A stretch of DNA of 64,000 nt, from assembly GCA_024036415.1 (NCBI GenBank), contig JAMWET010001278.1, forward strand, positions 7,501 through 71,500, given 5' to 3'. Below are positions 1 through 12,500 of this stretch, in pieces. The stretch's first letter is position 1; each line of letters opens with the position of its first letter. A model generated the notes under the pieces. The model was not told where the DNA came from and ran no database searches. It saw only the letters and a program-made list of their open reading frames with translations. The translations under genes and the position numbers were made by a program. Origin of the DNA: Prochilodus magdalenae. Its lineage: Eukaryota; Chordata; Actinopteri; Characiformes; Prochilodontidae.

Positions 1-2089
1 TTTGGACTTGGGCAGTTGCACCACTCAGGAGCACCTAGTAAAATATGACAAATAAAATGTGAGCTTTACTGAATACACATACCTAACCCCATCATAGAGG
101 TAAACTTCTAGGCCTCATTTCTGTCTCAGTGCATCTTACATGCCCTGTGTCGTGTCTATGTTTCCTACATCACTGAACCTTCATGCAGTCATGTTATCAG
201 ACTGGTTGTGTGTGTGTATGTGTGTAGTGGTGATTAGTATGTTTACTGTTGCTGATAAACACTGAAAGGAGAGGAAGTGTGAAGAGCCCAAACACTCTTA
301 TTATTCTTTAATCTCCTGACAATAACATGCACACACGCCGACATGCCTGCGCTCTGTGTTTAGAGCAGCTTTCTTTGCCCTGATTGTGGTTGGAATGTCA
401 GGCCTGAATAACACCTGAAATGATGAAGCTTTGAGAAAATCACAGCAGCTTTTAGATGTGTTTTAGTGTTTCTGGCCGTATGTTAGCCTTTGTCTTAATA
501 GTGTAAATAGTGTGTGAATGGGGGGATGATAGTAGCAGTGACGTTTATACTTGAGTATGTACTGTTAATACATTACCTGTGTTAAGTGGAGGTATCGTTA
601 TCTGTTACATGAAGCAGATTTAATGTTACTTTCAATTCATTTCATGCAACTTATGTGAAAACACTAATATACTTTCATTTATGAAGCATCTGCTCACGCT
701 TTAGTGTTCAGTTTATAGGACTTCAGTCTACACTATAAAGATTATCATTAATTCATTATTTTAAACTTTTGATGGCATTTTAAAGGAGGAAAATCCCCCC
801 TTGGAATTAATACCAAATGCCACATGCTGTGATGTCAGCACTCATAAACATACAAACCTTTTGGTTTGGTTTTGATAGTTTCAATTCTAGTGCTTTATTA
901 AATATGTATATGATTAAACATCCTCATACCAATGAATATGCATTGATGAATATGAATGTTGGTTTAAATTTGAGTTTTGAGGCTAAAGTTGCTAATTGTT
1001 GTTAACAGAATGTCAATGGTCACCAAAATGTCTGACCAGTAGCCACCAAAATGTGCATGCACAACGCAAAGGACACATTCCAAATTTCTGTTCTTTCTGT
1101 TTATAAATGTGTGACGTGGGTCCACATGATTGGATCCTACAACACAGCCAAAGTTTAAAGTGGCGGCCTGGCATGTTCAGCTGCACAATGAGGTTGTGTT
1201 GAGTTTTATAGTTCATAGTAAGTCATAGATCTATAAGCCTGCACAACATTAATGCAGACCTGGACACAGAGAAGGTTTGGGCATGTATTTATGGAAAAGA
1301 TTTGGGTGACTATTGAGTTCTGGTGTTTGTTAACCTGGAAGCTCCAAGTTTAAAACTACATAGGTAAAAAAGCTGGGCACTAAACATGTCTTTCTTGATT
1401 GACCACATTTGGGTTAAGTAGAATTTCCACTAAGCCATTCCCAAACTGTGTGCAGGAATTTACTTGAATTCTTTTTCTAATGAAAACTGAGAGCGGGAAA
1501 ATTCCGATTCTAGTCTCAGGAAAGGTGCCTCTAAGCTTTTGACAGCCAGCATGTGTTGCAAAAACTCCAGAGAGATCAAAGTTCTGTACCAGCGCAAAGC
1601 CAACATCATATCCAACATCACCACAAATGCTGCATTATAGATGACTTCCCTTTCTTTTTTTCTCTCCCTCGGTCTCAGCACAATACAGGCACTGTTTGCT
1701 TGCTCTAACGCTGTTTGCTTGCTCTAGCCCAGAACTTGTCACAGCTCTCAGCGCAGTGAGAGGCATTGAAGATGAATGTGTCGAGAGCAGGGCCACTCGG
1801 AGATGAAACGAGGGCAAGACGGCCCTATTTAGTGCTATAGAAACCAGACTGTGTTGAGTTTTCTTGACGGAGCAGATTGCGATGGAGAGATTGCGATGGA
1901 GAGATTGCTTGTATATTAGAAATATACCTCCAGACAGTATCCAACAGCAGTCATGAACTTTGACCTCTGTTCTCCTGGCCAAACAAAGCCTGAGACAAAG
2001 GTCAAAGTTCATGGCCTCTAGCTGTCTACTGCTAGCCATTACTGATAAGCGTGCGAGCTGTAGTCATTACAGGCGTTCTGCTCTTTGCC

Positions 2090-2400
2090 CTTGTACTGCA
2101 GCCAGTGCGATGAGAGAGGAAAAGGGGGAGCCTGATACAAAGGAATGAGTGGAGCGGGAGAGAACTAACAAGAGACTGATGAATTTGGAGTGGACGACAG
2201 AGAGGAAAGGTGAAGGAAAAAAGAAGAAGCAATGGGCTGAAAGAGTCTGAGAGGCGGTCCGAGAAATGGAAACGAAGGTATAGACAGACATAGAAAAAAA
2301 AAACGAGACAGAGAAAGAGAGAGGTAGAAGCTGGCAAAAATGAAGGAATAAGGGGGGCTTAATGGGGCAGAGAAAGGGTGAGAAAAATGGATGGATGGTG
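2090..2400 (+). repeat. purine-rich low-complexity patch
   Basis: The + strand is dominated by A and G with short runs such as GAGAGA and AAAAAAAA; the long complementary-strand open frames here are a by-product of the pyrimidine bias (Ser, Leu, Phe, Pro-rich). No coding signal. Confidence 0.6.
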
Positions 2401-2849
2401 GGATTGATGCTGGGTGGAGCAGGTTGGCACAAAGCTTCTGCTGGCCAGTCAGGGTGGAGTTGGCAGCATAAGGTGATGGAAGAAGCCAACATCTTCTTAA
2501 CTTCATTCACAGACTCTCAGTGACATTATTAAAGAACATAGAGCATTTTTAAAATGCTCAGAGGAGGCAGTGAGGGAGAAAAGAGCCCTGCTAATAACAG
2601 TTAGTGTCTGTCTTCTCAGGGTAACGTCTCCCTTTTTTCTCCTTTATTTGAAAGGTAGTGAAGGATGGGAGTTTTTTACTTTGGCTGGGGTAAAGATGTA
2701 AAAACAGTGAATGACATTAGACTCCTGGTATGTACTGCATAGAAAGACCTTGAGTAGCTTGGTTTAAAGATACATGTGATGACTGGACTCAACAGTAGGA
2801 TATCTTTGCTTTGGAAGTGTCTTGTGTTTGTTAAGTTTTGTATCAAGAC

Positions 2850-4060
2850 GGTTCCTCTCTGCCTTGGCTGACTTTGTTCCATTTAGGTGTTTTTGCTGAA
2901 AATCATTATTTGGTAAATGAACAGTTTCCCTGTGTTAAATGGGCGATATGTAAAAAATAAACATTTTTTGTTTAAAACACACAAAAATAACAAAATAACA
3001 GTTTTGATGATAAGGCAAAACACCGCCTTCCACAACTGGAGACGTTATTGGTGAGTAAATTGATGCAGTGTTTGCTAAGACTGGTAAGAACTGATGATGG
3101 AGACGCAGGATCTGTGTATTTTCTGGTGAGGTGTTTTGCCCTGTTTGTTTACAGTATAAATTCAACAGGTTGCATTATTTTATAAATTGCTCCTTTAAGG
3201 AGAAACTTGCTTCAAGACAGAGTTTTTTGGTGGAAATCATTATTTCCTGTGTCGGGCAAGTTAGGAATGAAGACTGTTCTACTAGTGTTGTGATTGATTT
3301 GGTTTCATTATAGCGTTTTTGTTGGAAGTCATAATTCCTCTATGTCCTCACTGATTTTGTTCCATTCTTCATTGAAGGCATCATCATTTTTGGCTAGTTT
3401 GATAACTATGGAAACTGTCATAGCTTGTTTTTGATAAAAAGGCAAGTCCTCATTGACTTTGTTCTATTAAAGTGTTCTTGCTGGAAGTCATTGTTTGGTT
3501 CCTTAAATGTCTTCTTGATGGAAACCATCGTCGCTTATTTTGGTTAAGAAGACACACATTTAATGGCTTTTTTATTCTGTAAAAGTCTTGTTGGTCATGG
3601 AAATCATTGTTCCCTTTGTCTTGTAAGATTATTATCAAGGCAGTCCCTCCATGTCCTTACTGATCTGCTTTTATTATAGTGTTCCTGTTGGTCATTGTAT
3701 TCAGTAAGAATACATGTCCTTGCTGGTTTCTTTTCGTAAATGTTTTTTGATTGAAGTCATCATTGCATTTTTTGGTAAAAACATTTTTGGCTAGCTTCAT
3801 AAATGTTTTCTTGGTGGAGACCATCACTGCTTGTTTTTGTTCAGAAAGGAATTTGTCCATGTCCTCAGTGGTTTATTGGTTTTATTTCATTAGGATGTTC
3901 TTGGTCTAAACTGTGATTACTTATGTTTGGTAAGAAGACAGTTCCTCTACGTCCTCGGTAATTTGGTTCCATAAGGGTTGTCTTGGTTGAAATCATACTT
4001 GTTTTTTCTTAAGAGGACAATTCCTTCACGTCCTCACAGATTTGGTTCTGAATGAATCAT
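2850..4060 (+). repeat. ancient degenerate tandem repeat, about 70-85 bp unit
   Basis: A recurring phrase built from 'TCCTCTATGTCCTCACTG', then 'ATTTGGTTCCATT', then 'GTTCTTGTTGGAA' and 'ATCATTATT' returns with substitutions and indels. Clear anchors ('GTCCTCA' or close variants) fall near 3340, 3447, 3650, 3715, 3860, 3945 and 4027, with an outlying copy near 2855. The intervals are about 70-85 bp or multiples of that. Divergence between copies is high, so the array is old. It lies in the mkx intron. Confidence 0.6.
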
Positions 4061-7000
4061 AGTTGAGGAGATGTCGGGATTTATCTGCTGCATGCAGGCC
4101 GTGTGTGTTGGGCAGCAAGACTGACGTGTGTTGAAGGCTTTTCCACTCTCAGGCCGAGACTTCACATCTTGCCCAGATTCCATCTGTCACTTCTCTTGCT
4201 CTCCCAGCCGCTGCATGGATGAGGGAATGAATGGATGGAGAGAAGCATATTTCCAGGCCTGGAAGAATTTGATGTACATTGTGGGTGAAGCCAATGCCAG
4301 TCTTGATGCCACTCCATCTTAGTCTTGATGATGGTGAGAGTCTAAATGTAAAAACAGACCTGCCGCTCTGGGCCAACTTTTCTCCTTCACAGTCTGAGCT
4401 CAAGACGCGTGTCCTGTGTTGTTAAATATCTGGAATTACTTTCTATAATTAAGTGAAATTTTGTTGCAGTTGTAGGAAAGTGTTGTATCTCTAAGACGGT
4501 CACTTTATAGTAGAAAAAAAATGTTCTTAACATCTGTTAGCATGACAAATAATTTTTGACTAATTTCATCCGCCCCTGTGGTGTTGTAAAAACGTCTGCA
4601 GCTGTAAGACTTTCTTTTAACCAGGAGTGTATTACTATTTATATGACAACTAAAAAACTACTCAATTGAAACTGTGATTGTGATCAGTCAAAGATTCTTG
4701 TTTTGAAAGTAAGACACAGTTAAGTTGTTCCTGTACCGAATGTTCTTTCTTTTTCCTGTGTGGTGAGGAATGTAAATGACATTCAGTGTATGCGAGTAAG
4801 ACAGAAGTCCATTTTCTCTGCTTGAGTAATCAGTGACTCACCTCCTATACTGGAGCTTCAACCTCACCTCATCAGCACGCTGACCCCAGGTCAGTATAAA
4901 GGGAAATGGTCTGGGCGAACAGAGCAGCAGCTGAAAAATTGCTGTTGTTGCTGTAGATTGTACTTCAACAGACCTGCATCTGTATCAGTTTACTGAAGTC
5001 AGTGTACAGCAATTAGCCAACTTCTTTTTCTTTTGCAAGTTATTTGGCAAATGGTGTAATTAGATCACCAGTAGCGAACCACAAATATTAGAGCTAGCCC
5101 TTCTGCCCAGGGCATTCACCTCAAAAACACCAGTAGAATAGCCCATGCAGCATCAGCACGTTGACACATCATTAGATCAATCTCCACAACTATTTATATG
5201 ATATACAGTCGCTTCCCTAGCAATCTCTCTCCTCGCCGAATACTACATTTCCCCCCTTTGAACATCAGCACTGGACATGGCAGAGTCCAGACAGAGTCCT
5301 TGGGGCACTGGGACATGCCACATGCTCCTGCAGTATCTGCCCAGTAGGATTTTTTTTCAGTAAAAATCTAGTAAACACACATGTCCTCCTTGTGCCAGTG
5401 GAAAGAGACTGAGCACTGTGTTACCCTCCCACAGCAGATTTCCTTAAAGCTTAGGAAGAGAGTGCTGCACGTGCCTCTGGGTCTCAACCCTTGCGCACAT
5501 GCAGCCTCTGGGCATCCAGCTACGCTATGCCTCCTCAAGTCGATTTGGGCCTTCAGCTTCCCTTCACTAGCCTCACCTCACTAGTCTCACCATCAACTCT
5601 TCCAGCTGGGTTCCTCTGCACGTGGCATACTGCTTCGACCACTGCCATTATCATCATATTTCCTGGGTCTCCTGTTTTCTTGCAGTCTGCAAGGGATGAT
5701 CTCACTTCTGACACCACTGTGTCATCAACATAGAGCATGAAAATGCAGGGCACAAAGCGCTTTAGACAGAAGCTCTTCTATTACGTCTGTTAATAGTTAA
5801 AGTAATCAAACCTTTCGTCACACTAAAAGGCCACGTCTCAAAATAAAGCAAACAGATTTGTTGGCCTTCTCGTTAACAGGCAAGTTCAAGTAAATCACAC
5901 GTATCTTGTCTTTGTGTAGGTGGTTAATTGGGTGATTAACTCAAGAGCATTCTGTGATCGGAAGAGTGAGGGTAGCAGCAGCAGCAGCATCTGTTATGGA
6001 TGAGAGAGACAGGTGTATGCTGCTTACTTTCTCTCTCTCTCACTGTCCGTCTGTAGGTAGCAAAATTTCTTCAATCACGCTCTGTCTCTCTCTCTGCCAC
6101 TTTCTCTGTCTTGCTTTCTCCATTTCTCCTCTTCTTCCATTTGGTATGGTGCTGCTAAGTGTGCAGCAGTGTTTTTTGCTTTGCTCTGCCAAAAGTCCTC
6201 AGTCGTCGCTCCTCTCCCCCTCGGCAGGATTAAAAGGCAGCCCGCGAGTCCCTCAGCGTCTGTATAACACAGCCATGCAGTCATAGCGCTGAAAGAAACT
6301 CACATCCAGTAGCAAAGAACACACATTTCAAAAGGGAGAGAGAGGGAGAGAAAGAAAGAACCAGCAAAACAGTAAAAAGCGGCTCATGGTGATTTATCGT
6401 TGATTTATAATTTCTTTGGCACAACTGATGTTTTGAAAAATCTGAGTTTAAGATGTTTTAGGCAACAGCGTTTGGAAATTGCATTGAGGTCTGCATCCAA
6501 TTTTCTGTTGAGTTTTCCCCTGAGGGCAAGACGGAGCTGTAGTTATACCCCAGGGGCGTGTCGTTCTTTGGCTGGTGAAGACACGCCCCCTTTAGCACTG
6601 CAAGACACAGCACACATGTTTCATGAGCTGCAACTATTTTCCGCCCATTCCGTTCATGGCTGCATCGTGTTTCTGTCTGTTCCCGATTATTTCACAAAGT
6701 TAAAAGACATGTAAGCATGACACACAGTCTGTATATTTGCTGTTTCTGTCCTTTTAGGAACTTAACAATGTTGGATCATTAGACTGAATATTGTCTAGGA
6801 CATGTAGCACCACATTGCAACAAAGCATTCAGCATTTGTCCTAACAATGAGCAGAGGGTTAATATCAATGTAGTAAAATACAGGAAACAAAAAGAAACGA
6901 AGAAAACGGTAATAGTTATATCATGCAGTATGAATCATGCCCCAGTTAAACTCCTATTCTTCCCTGGCGTTGGCATATGCTGGACTAGAAGTTAAGACAC

Positions 7001-7360
7001 TTTCCAGTCAAACTGCAATCAGTATTGTGGTGTTTTATTACATGACTGAAAGTGAGTGTCTCTGCGAGTATAGAAAATTCCACTGCATATAAAGCAAAAC
7101 TTGAAAAGCAGAGAAAAAGGAAAAAATACACAGAGTAACATTTTTCAAGGCTGGAAATGGCCTGTGAAGCCGTGAAGTGAGCAGTTTTGCTTTTGACACA
7201 GAACAGGTTCTGGATGTCTAGTTTCTCTGAGGTGCAGTGAAAGAGAAACATAATTACATTTGCTTTGGCTGCACATCCTGAGAACAGCAAATCACAAACA
7301 CTTTTATTTGTGAGAGCCTAACTGGCAGACGCTGTGTGTGTGCACGTGCACGGCTGTGAA

Positions 7361-7384
7361 TGTGTGTGTGTGTGTGTGTGTGTG
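7361..7384 (+). repeat. (TG)12 microsatellite
   Basis: Uninterrupted TG dinucleotide run, preceded by shorter TG runs from about 7333. Confidence 0.95.
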
Positions 7385-7451
7385 AAGGGAGAAAAAATAA
7401 GAGTGATGAAGAAATATTGTTTGAAAAGAGGTAGGTCTCAGGCCTGATGTT

Positions 7452-8076
7452 TGGAAGGCTAGAGAGAGTCAGGAAGAGAGTGACAGAATCTGAAATTCCA
7501 GCCAGAGAGAGAGTAAGAGAGAGAGCGTGAAAAGCAGAAACAGAGATATAGTGAAAGATATAAGGAGAGAAATGAAATGAAAAGACAAGGGAAGAGAGAG
7601 TGGGAGATAAAGAGAGAAGGACAGGACAAGGAGGAAAAAACTAATAGCGAGAGAGACAAAGAAAAAAATGTTGAGGAGACAGAGTTTGAGAGAGAGAGAG
7701 AAAGAGGAGGGAAAAAGAGACAGAGAGGTGGCAAAGAGAGTATGTGTGAAAGAGAGAGTGATAGAGATATATAGTAGAAGATATGGATAGAAACTATATT
7801 GTACAAATAGTGGTATAAATAAAGGTGCAGAACGAAAGAAAGAAAAAAAGAAAGAAAGAAAGAAAGAAAAGAAAGCTGGGATAAGAGAAAAAACAGAAAG
7901 GAAGAAAAAGCTGTAGAGGGGAGGGGAGAGAAAGAAGAAGGAGAGATAAAGAAGAGGAGGCAGGGGGAAAGAAAGAACAATATAAGGAGAGATAGTGTGA
8001 AAGAGAGTGAGATAACAAGAAAAAGACAGAGAGAAGGAGAAAGAGAGACGGAGAGAAAATGTAGAGAAATCTAGAT
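7452..8076 (+). repeat. long GA-rich polypurine tract
   Basis: About 620 bp in which the + strand is overwhelmingly purine: mixed GAGA, GAAA and GGGA motifs with an AAAG-type core around 7836-7870. The overlapping long - strand frames (Ser/Leu/Phe-rich) and the + strand Glu/Arg/Lys-rich frame are composition artefacts. Mirror-symmetric purine runs of this kind can form triplex or R-loop structures; that is general knowledge, not shown here. Confidence 0.85.
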
Positions 8077-8729
8077 TTCCAGACACCAGCCAAGAGAGGG
8101 CAGTGAGAGGAATGTGTAATTAAGCACTCAAAACGCAACCCTCTACCTCTCTCTCTCTCTGTCTGCATGTAGTGAGTGATGAAGAGATGTTTAAAGTGGG
8201 CGGGGCAGGTGGAGGTTGTTGTGGGTCTAAAGCGGTGGGTCACACACACGTTAGTGAAGGCATAGAGAACAACAGGATATTTAGTAATCAGCCTCACTCT
8301 GTCCTGAGGCACACTTGGCCTGGTGATGGCCTGCATTATACACCCCCCCACCAGCCGCTGCACGTGTGCCGGCTCACTGCTGGAAAAGAGGAGAGGACAA
8401 CGAGTTTAGCAGCAGCTCAGGCAGGCGTTGGAGATGATTAGGTGCTGTTTGGCCCTTCAGAAGTCTGGCTCGTGCTCCAATAGTACGGGCTGTGCTCCAG
8501 ATCCAGCAGTGAAGAGATTCGGACTGGATATGTGCGCAAGCCTCTAGAGGACTGTATATAGGGCACGTTCAGGTTTTGGGTTTTTAACACCTCACTGCGA
8601 TAACCGGAAAGGTGACAGCATCGGAAAAGAGTCAGTCTGGGCAAACTCTTACAGTCTTCTGTATCAAACAGTATCAAATGGTACCTGTAGAAGCCATCTC
8701 GGGTCAAGATGTGAGATCTATTAAACTGT

Positions 8730-8930
8730 AGCAGTTGCGGCTAGAGCAGTGCAATAGGTCAATTCTTACAGATGCATGCTTCCTCTCAATGTGTTTTCCT
8801 GGCCTGCTCTGTGCCGAAGCCTGTGCAAGGGAGAGATCCGGACAGGAATGTTTATTATTATGTAATTAGGACTAAATGAGCGCTATTGACCCTCTCATTA
8901 GCTTAAAGCTGCACTCAAATTCAACACGTG
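8730..8930. promoter_or_regulatory. candidate conserved noncoding element, mkx intron
   Basis: Non-repetitive, balanced-composition block with several homeodomain-type cores (TAATTAGG near 8862, ATTAGC near 8897) and a TTTATTATTATG stretch, about 250 bp before the last mkx exons. No open frame and no repeat character. Conservation is inferred only from its texture compared with the AT-rich, low-complexity flanks. Confidence 0.3.
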
Positions 8931-9163
8931 TGCACAGAACACTCCATCTATGGCAATCCCACTGAGGTACAAACAAATGCAAAAATACAAGCCCAGTGTA
9001 TCGCTTTCAGGACCTCAATCGCTTCTTCTTTTATTTCCTCCCTCTCTTTCATACATGCGTACACCTCCCAAATGTATTTACTCCCTCATTATACTATCCA
9101 TCATTATTAACCCAGGGTGACTTAAAATTAACATTTGGCTTTGCTCTTCTGGTGTATTTGCAG

Positions 9164-9197
9164 AGCCTGTGGATCATGGATCAAGTAAATGTGACAA
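9164..9197 (+). CDS. mkx: mkx penultimate coding exon in window (34-nt microexon)
   Basis: A TTTGCAG acceptor precedes 9164 and a GTAAGT donor follows 9197. In the frame set by the terminal exon the segment reads (x)-P-V-D-H-G-S-S-K-C-D-(N), which lines up with the recalled human stretch Leu-Glu-Asn-Gly-Ser-Asn-Lys just before the conserved Mkx tail. The phase (enters after one base, leaves after two) joins cleanly to the terminal exon. An exon this short could be chance, so confidence is moderate. The intron to the next exon is 108 bp. Confidence 0.5.
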
Positions 9198-9305
9198 GTA
9201 AGTAGTACATTATACTGATTGCACTGCATGCACATAAATATACACGCCCTCAGCGTACAGCGTAGTGCATTTGATCATAACTGGACTGCATGTATATGTT
9301 TACAG

Positions 9306-9501
9306 CAGCATTGTGTCGAAGGTGAAAGGACGTGGTAAAGATGAGACATACTGGAGGGAGATCAACGCAGCCATGGCTCTCACCAACCTGGCCCAGCCCA
9401 AGGACGGCGCCCCATCTGGCACCACAAGCTGCATCATCCAGAAATCCTCTCACATAGCCGAAATCAAGACTGTCAAAGTGCCTATCCTACACAAGTATTA
9501 G
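9306..9501 (+). CDS. mkx: mkx terminal coding exon (Mohawk homeobox C-terminus)
   Basis: Mkx is a TALE-class atypical homeodomain transcription factor of the nucleus; it represses myogenic genes and promotes tendon matrix genes. This exon carries only the C-terminal repression-domain tail. The block KDETYWREINAAMALTNLAQ followed by GTTSCIIQKSSHIAEIKTVK matches the human MKX C-terminus as I recall it (TYWKEINAAMALTNLAQ, then TTSCIIQKSSHIAEVKTVKV) with conservative changes. The last residues (PILHKY) differ from the recalled mammalian ending PLVQQF. The TTTACAG acceptor at 9299-9305 fits; a second AG three bases later would remove one residue. Stop TAG is at 9499-9501. The homeodomain exons lie left of the window. 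Identification rests on about 55 matching residues and on the neighbour rab18, which is also next to MKX in human. Confidence 0.9.
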
Positions 9502-12500
9502 CACCAAGAAGATACGTCTCTTCTATTCCTTTGGGAGATTCGATTATTTGGTGTTGTTTATATTTTGTGGTACTTATGAAGTAGCAATATAAGATTCGTT
9601 TGTTTTTGTATTTGAAGAATTGGTAAAGTGCCCTGAAATGCAGCACTTCTTGTGTTTTTAAGGTTTGTGCCTGTTTTTGACGCACAAGCGCTTTGATAAG
9701 TCTTGATGAGTGATGATGACGACAGTATTGCAGAACAAGACACTTTTGCAATGTTAACTTATTTTGATACAATTTTTTTTGTACTCTGAAATTTCTATTG
9801 TGCCGTGCCAAAGTGCCTTCTCAAACGCTACAGAAAGAGAGAAGCGTGTGTCTTCGAGTAGGAGTATTTGTCACGTATGAAATTCTGCTCTCTGGTGCAG
9901 TTCCTGGAGTGTTTGATTCTTCAAATAACTCAAGGTTCAGTATTAATATTGGATGATTTCATATATCGTGTCTTTGCCAATACTAAGTTTGTGTAGCATT
10001 GGTGTAACATGCTCTAGAAAACCCCCGGCTGGCCAGTGACAGTGAAATGGACCAGTGGCAGTATTAATTTTGCCACCAGCCATAAAACAATAACACTATA
10101 AGCGGGACATTAAAGGAAACCTTTATATATACATCATATATATATATATATATATATCAAGGTTTTCTTTAATGTCCCGCTTAATCCATGAATGTTTCCT
10201 AAATAATTGTTGCCCTGGCCATGATAAGCTATTGAATGAGCTGGTTTAGCAGATGTTCTTTTCAGAAATGTGTTAATAGTGTTTCAAGGTACTTTATTGA
10301 CAACTAGCTAACAGATTTCTTCCAGAGATTTATATTGACTGCATAAATACACTTTTGATTAAGAGGTGTGTAGTTTGCATTTGTCATGGTTGTAATTGAG
10401 GTTATGTCATGAATTGACACTTAGCCACATTAGACTTGGCTAGCAAGCAGTTACGTTAGCTGAATGTGATCTCCCTTTAAAGCAAGCTGCGGAATACTGC
10501 AGGTCCTGGGGATTAATTACTCTCTGGGTAATTTGGAGGGTTCCCTAAAAATAAACTTATTGTGACGTATCATTATAACATAGTATGAGATCTCTATTAA
10601 TGTGTGGAAGACCTCCTTACAAAACTTAGAAAAGAGCACTTACGGAGGAGAAGTTGGTAAACCAAACATTTTGTTAAAGCTAGTATCAGCGCCGCAATGC
10701 AAGTGAGTTATCAGCCGGTTAGTGCTGGAGTGGCTAACAAACATAGGACCCCTCTGAATACCAGGGGGAATTTTGCACAGTGCTTTGAAGTGAAGTAGAT
10801 ATGCTTTAGACTCAGCATTCGATGGTAAGTGCCTGAAAGGTATAGAAAACGTCTTAAGCAGGCTACTGCTCTGTTATGCATATTATTCTGAGAGGGGTGT
10901 TAGCGCTTTAGCCAGCAATAACTAAAAAATTGAGCTGTGGGGTTAGCTTAATTAGCTTACTTGAGAGAGCAGTGCACTTCAAATCAAACATTCTTCCTAA
11001 CATTTAGGATATTTTGAAGGTATTAATCCAATAACATTTTGACTGTGCTAGGTAGTTGTAGATGTAGAATAGTGACTCGAACGGTGGGTTTTTAGGGGTG
11101 GGCAACATAGATGTATGTTTATGAGCATGTTGGGGATATTGTCCGTACTAAATGAACACTTAAACATTAAAATGAGGTCACAATTAGTTCTGTTCAGTTA
11201 AATTTTAAGCGGTGCAGGATGAGAAACGTTCCACAGAAAGAAACAAAATGTGATTTTATAATATCATAATCATTTCATAAAATCATATTTTTGCAATATT
11301 GCCCATTCCTAGTAATATTATCATATATTATAATGTCTTATAAAAACCTATTACCTAAGTGTTTTTTGCAGTACATTAAATGACCCAGCGCATATTCCAA
11401 ATGTTGGTTCATTAACTGAATTTTAGTCAAACTGGGCCACAGTGCTTTGTACTATGTTAGAATTCAAAGATACACAGACATTATGTTACTTAGTGCAACT
11501 GTTTAAGCTTGAACGTGTGTTTTGAATTCGACTAGTACAAACTAGTACAAATGGGCACAGGTCTTTGTCGAGGTCTTGTTTGTGTTTCATATCTTTGAGT
11601 AGATCAGGTTCTCAAACACTCCAGGATCCAGTTCAAACAGGTCCATGTGAAAAGCACCTTAAGTGCCTACAACGGTGTAAAGAGAGGAGAAACTCCACAT
11701 GCAGGAAATGGTCATGAGTGCGAGCTACTAAGACCTGTCCTTAGGCTCTCTTAGCTCATTGTCCTTACTGTGAACAAGCAACATACGAAAGGCCTTAAAC
11801 CCCATCTGCAGCGACATGGGTCAGGAGGAAAAGTGGTCACGCACATGCACACGCACGCTCACAAACATGTAAGGCCAGCAGCAGTTCACATGTTTTGTCT
11901 TAAACTTGTTTGTGGCTGCGATTATAAAACTGTTTTGTCTCTATGACAGATAATTTACTCATCACCTGCCAACAATAGCTGTGAAAGGTCAGCCAGCCAG
12001 CAGTGACTGTTAAATATGGTGCTGTCCCGGTCTAAAATGACCCTTGCTCTAACACATACAGTACAGTTTCATTCTGCTCACAAAAGATAATGTATACACA
12101 CACACACTTATACAGATAGAGAGAGAGTTTCAAGGTTGAAGATCTTTGTGTCTTTTTTTCGAGACAAAGAAAGCCATGACCTAAAGGGACGCTTACCCTG
12201 TTATCAGTATTGTATTGTGATAAAAGTGTTGTCTTCTCACACGAACCTGCTCCGTATCAGGCTCCGTGGAGGAAAAAGAAAAAGAACTTGGCCCACCTTC
12301 CACAGTCTCTCAGCTGGTGAGAATTAAACTCAAATAGTTGTTTACAAGAAGTAAGAGAGACACTTCCATGTTTCCTGAAAAAAAGAAACACCGCTTCAGT
12401 GTTATCTCAGTCTCTGTTTCAGTTCAAGTTTTCAGTTGTTTTTTTTTTCTTACCTTGTGTGTTTGTTCTGCGGTTTATCTGTTTTGCGAAGGCATTTTTC

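Larger units (their letters stand above)
1..9163 (+). other. mkx: mkx intron (left part, continues beyond window)
   Basis: No mkx coding exon was found before 9164: the homeodomain and the middle serine-rich region expected in Mkx are absent, so the window opens inside a large intron. It contains short TG and CT simple repeats (about 205-226, 6030-6125), a purine-rich patch near 2090-2400, an old degenerate tandem repeat, a TG microsatellite, a long GA tract and one candidate conserved element, listed separately. The remainder (1-2090, 4060-6030, 6130-7360) looks like ordinary intronic sequence with only scattered short open frames. Confidence 0.6.

Noticed and set aside
5553..5753. Minus-strand frame with MLYVDDTVV, resembling a reverse transcriptase YxDD box
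   Set aside because: Only nine residues fit; the flanking sequence does not resemble a palm domain, so a LINE call is not supported.
7459..8363. Several long minus-strand open frames (up to 205 codons)
   Set aside because: They arise from the polypyrimidine strand and are Ser/Leu/Phe-rich with no domain; the tract is low complexity.
8172..8441. 89-codon plus-strand frame with Gly/Cys-rich start
   Set aside because: Lies next to the GA tract in the mkx intron, has no family resemblance and no splice context.
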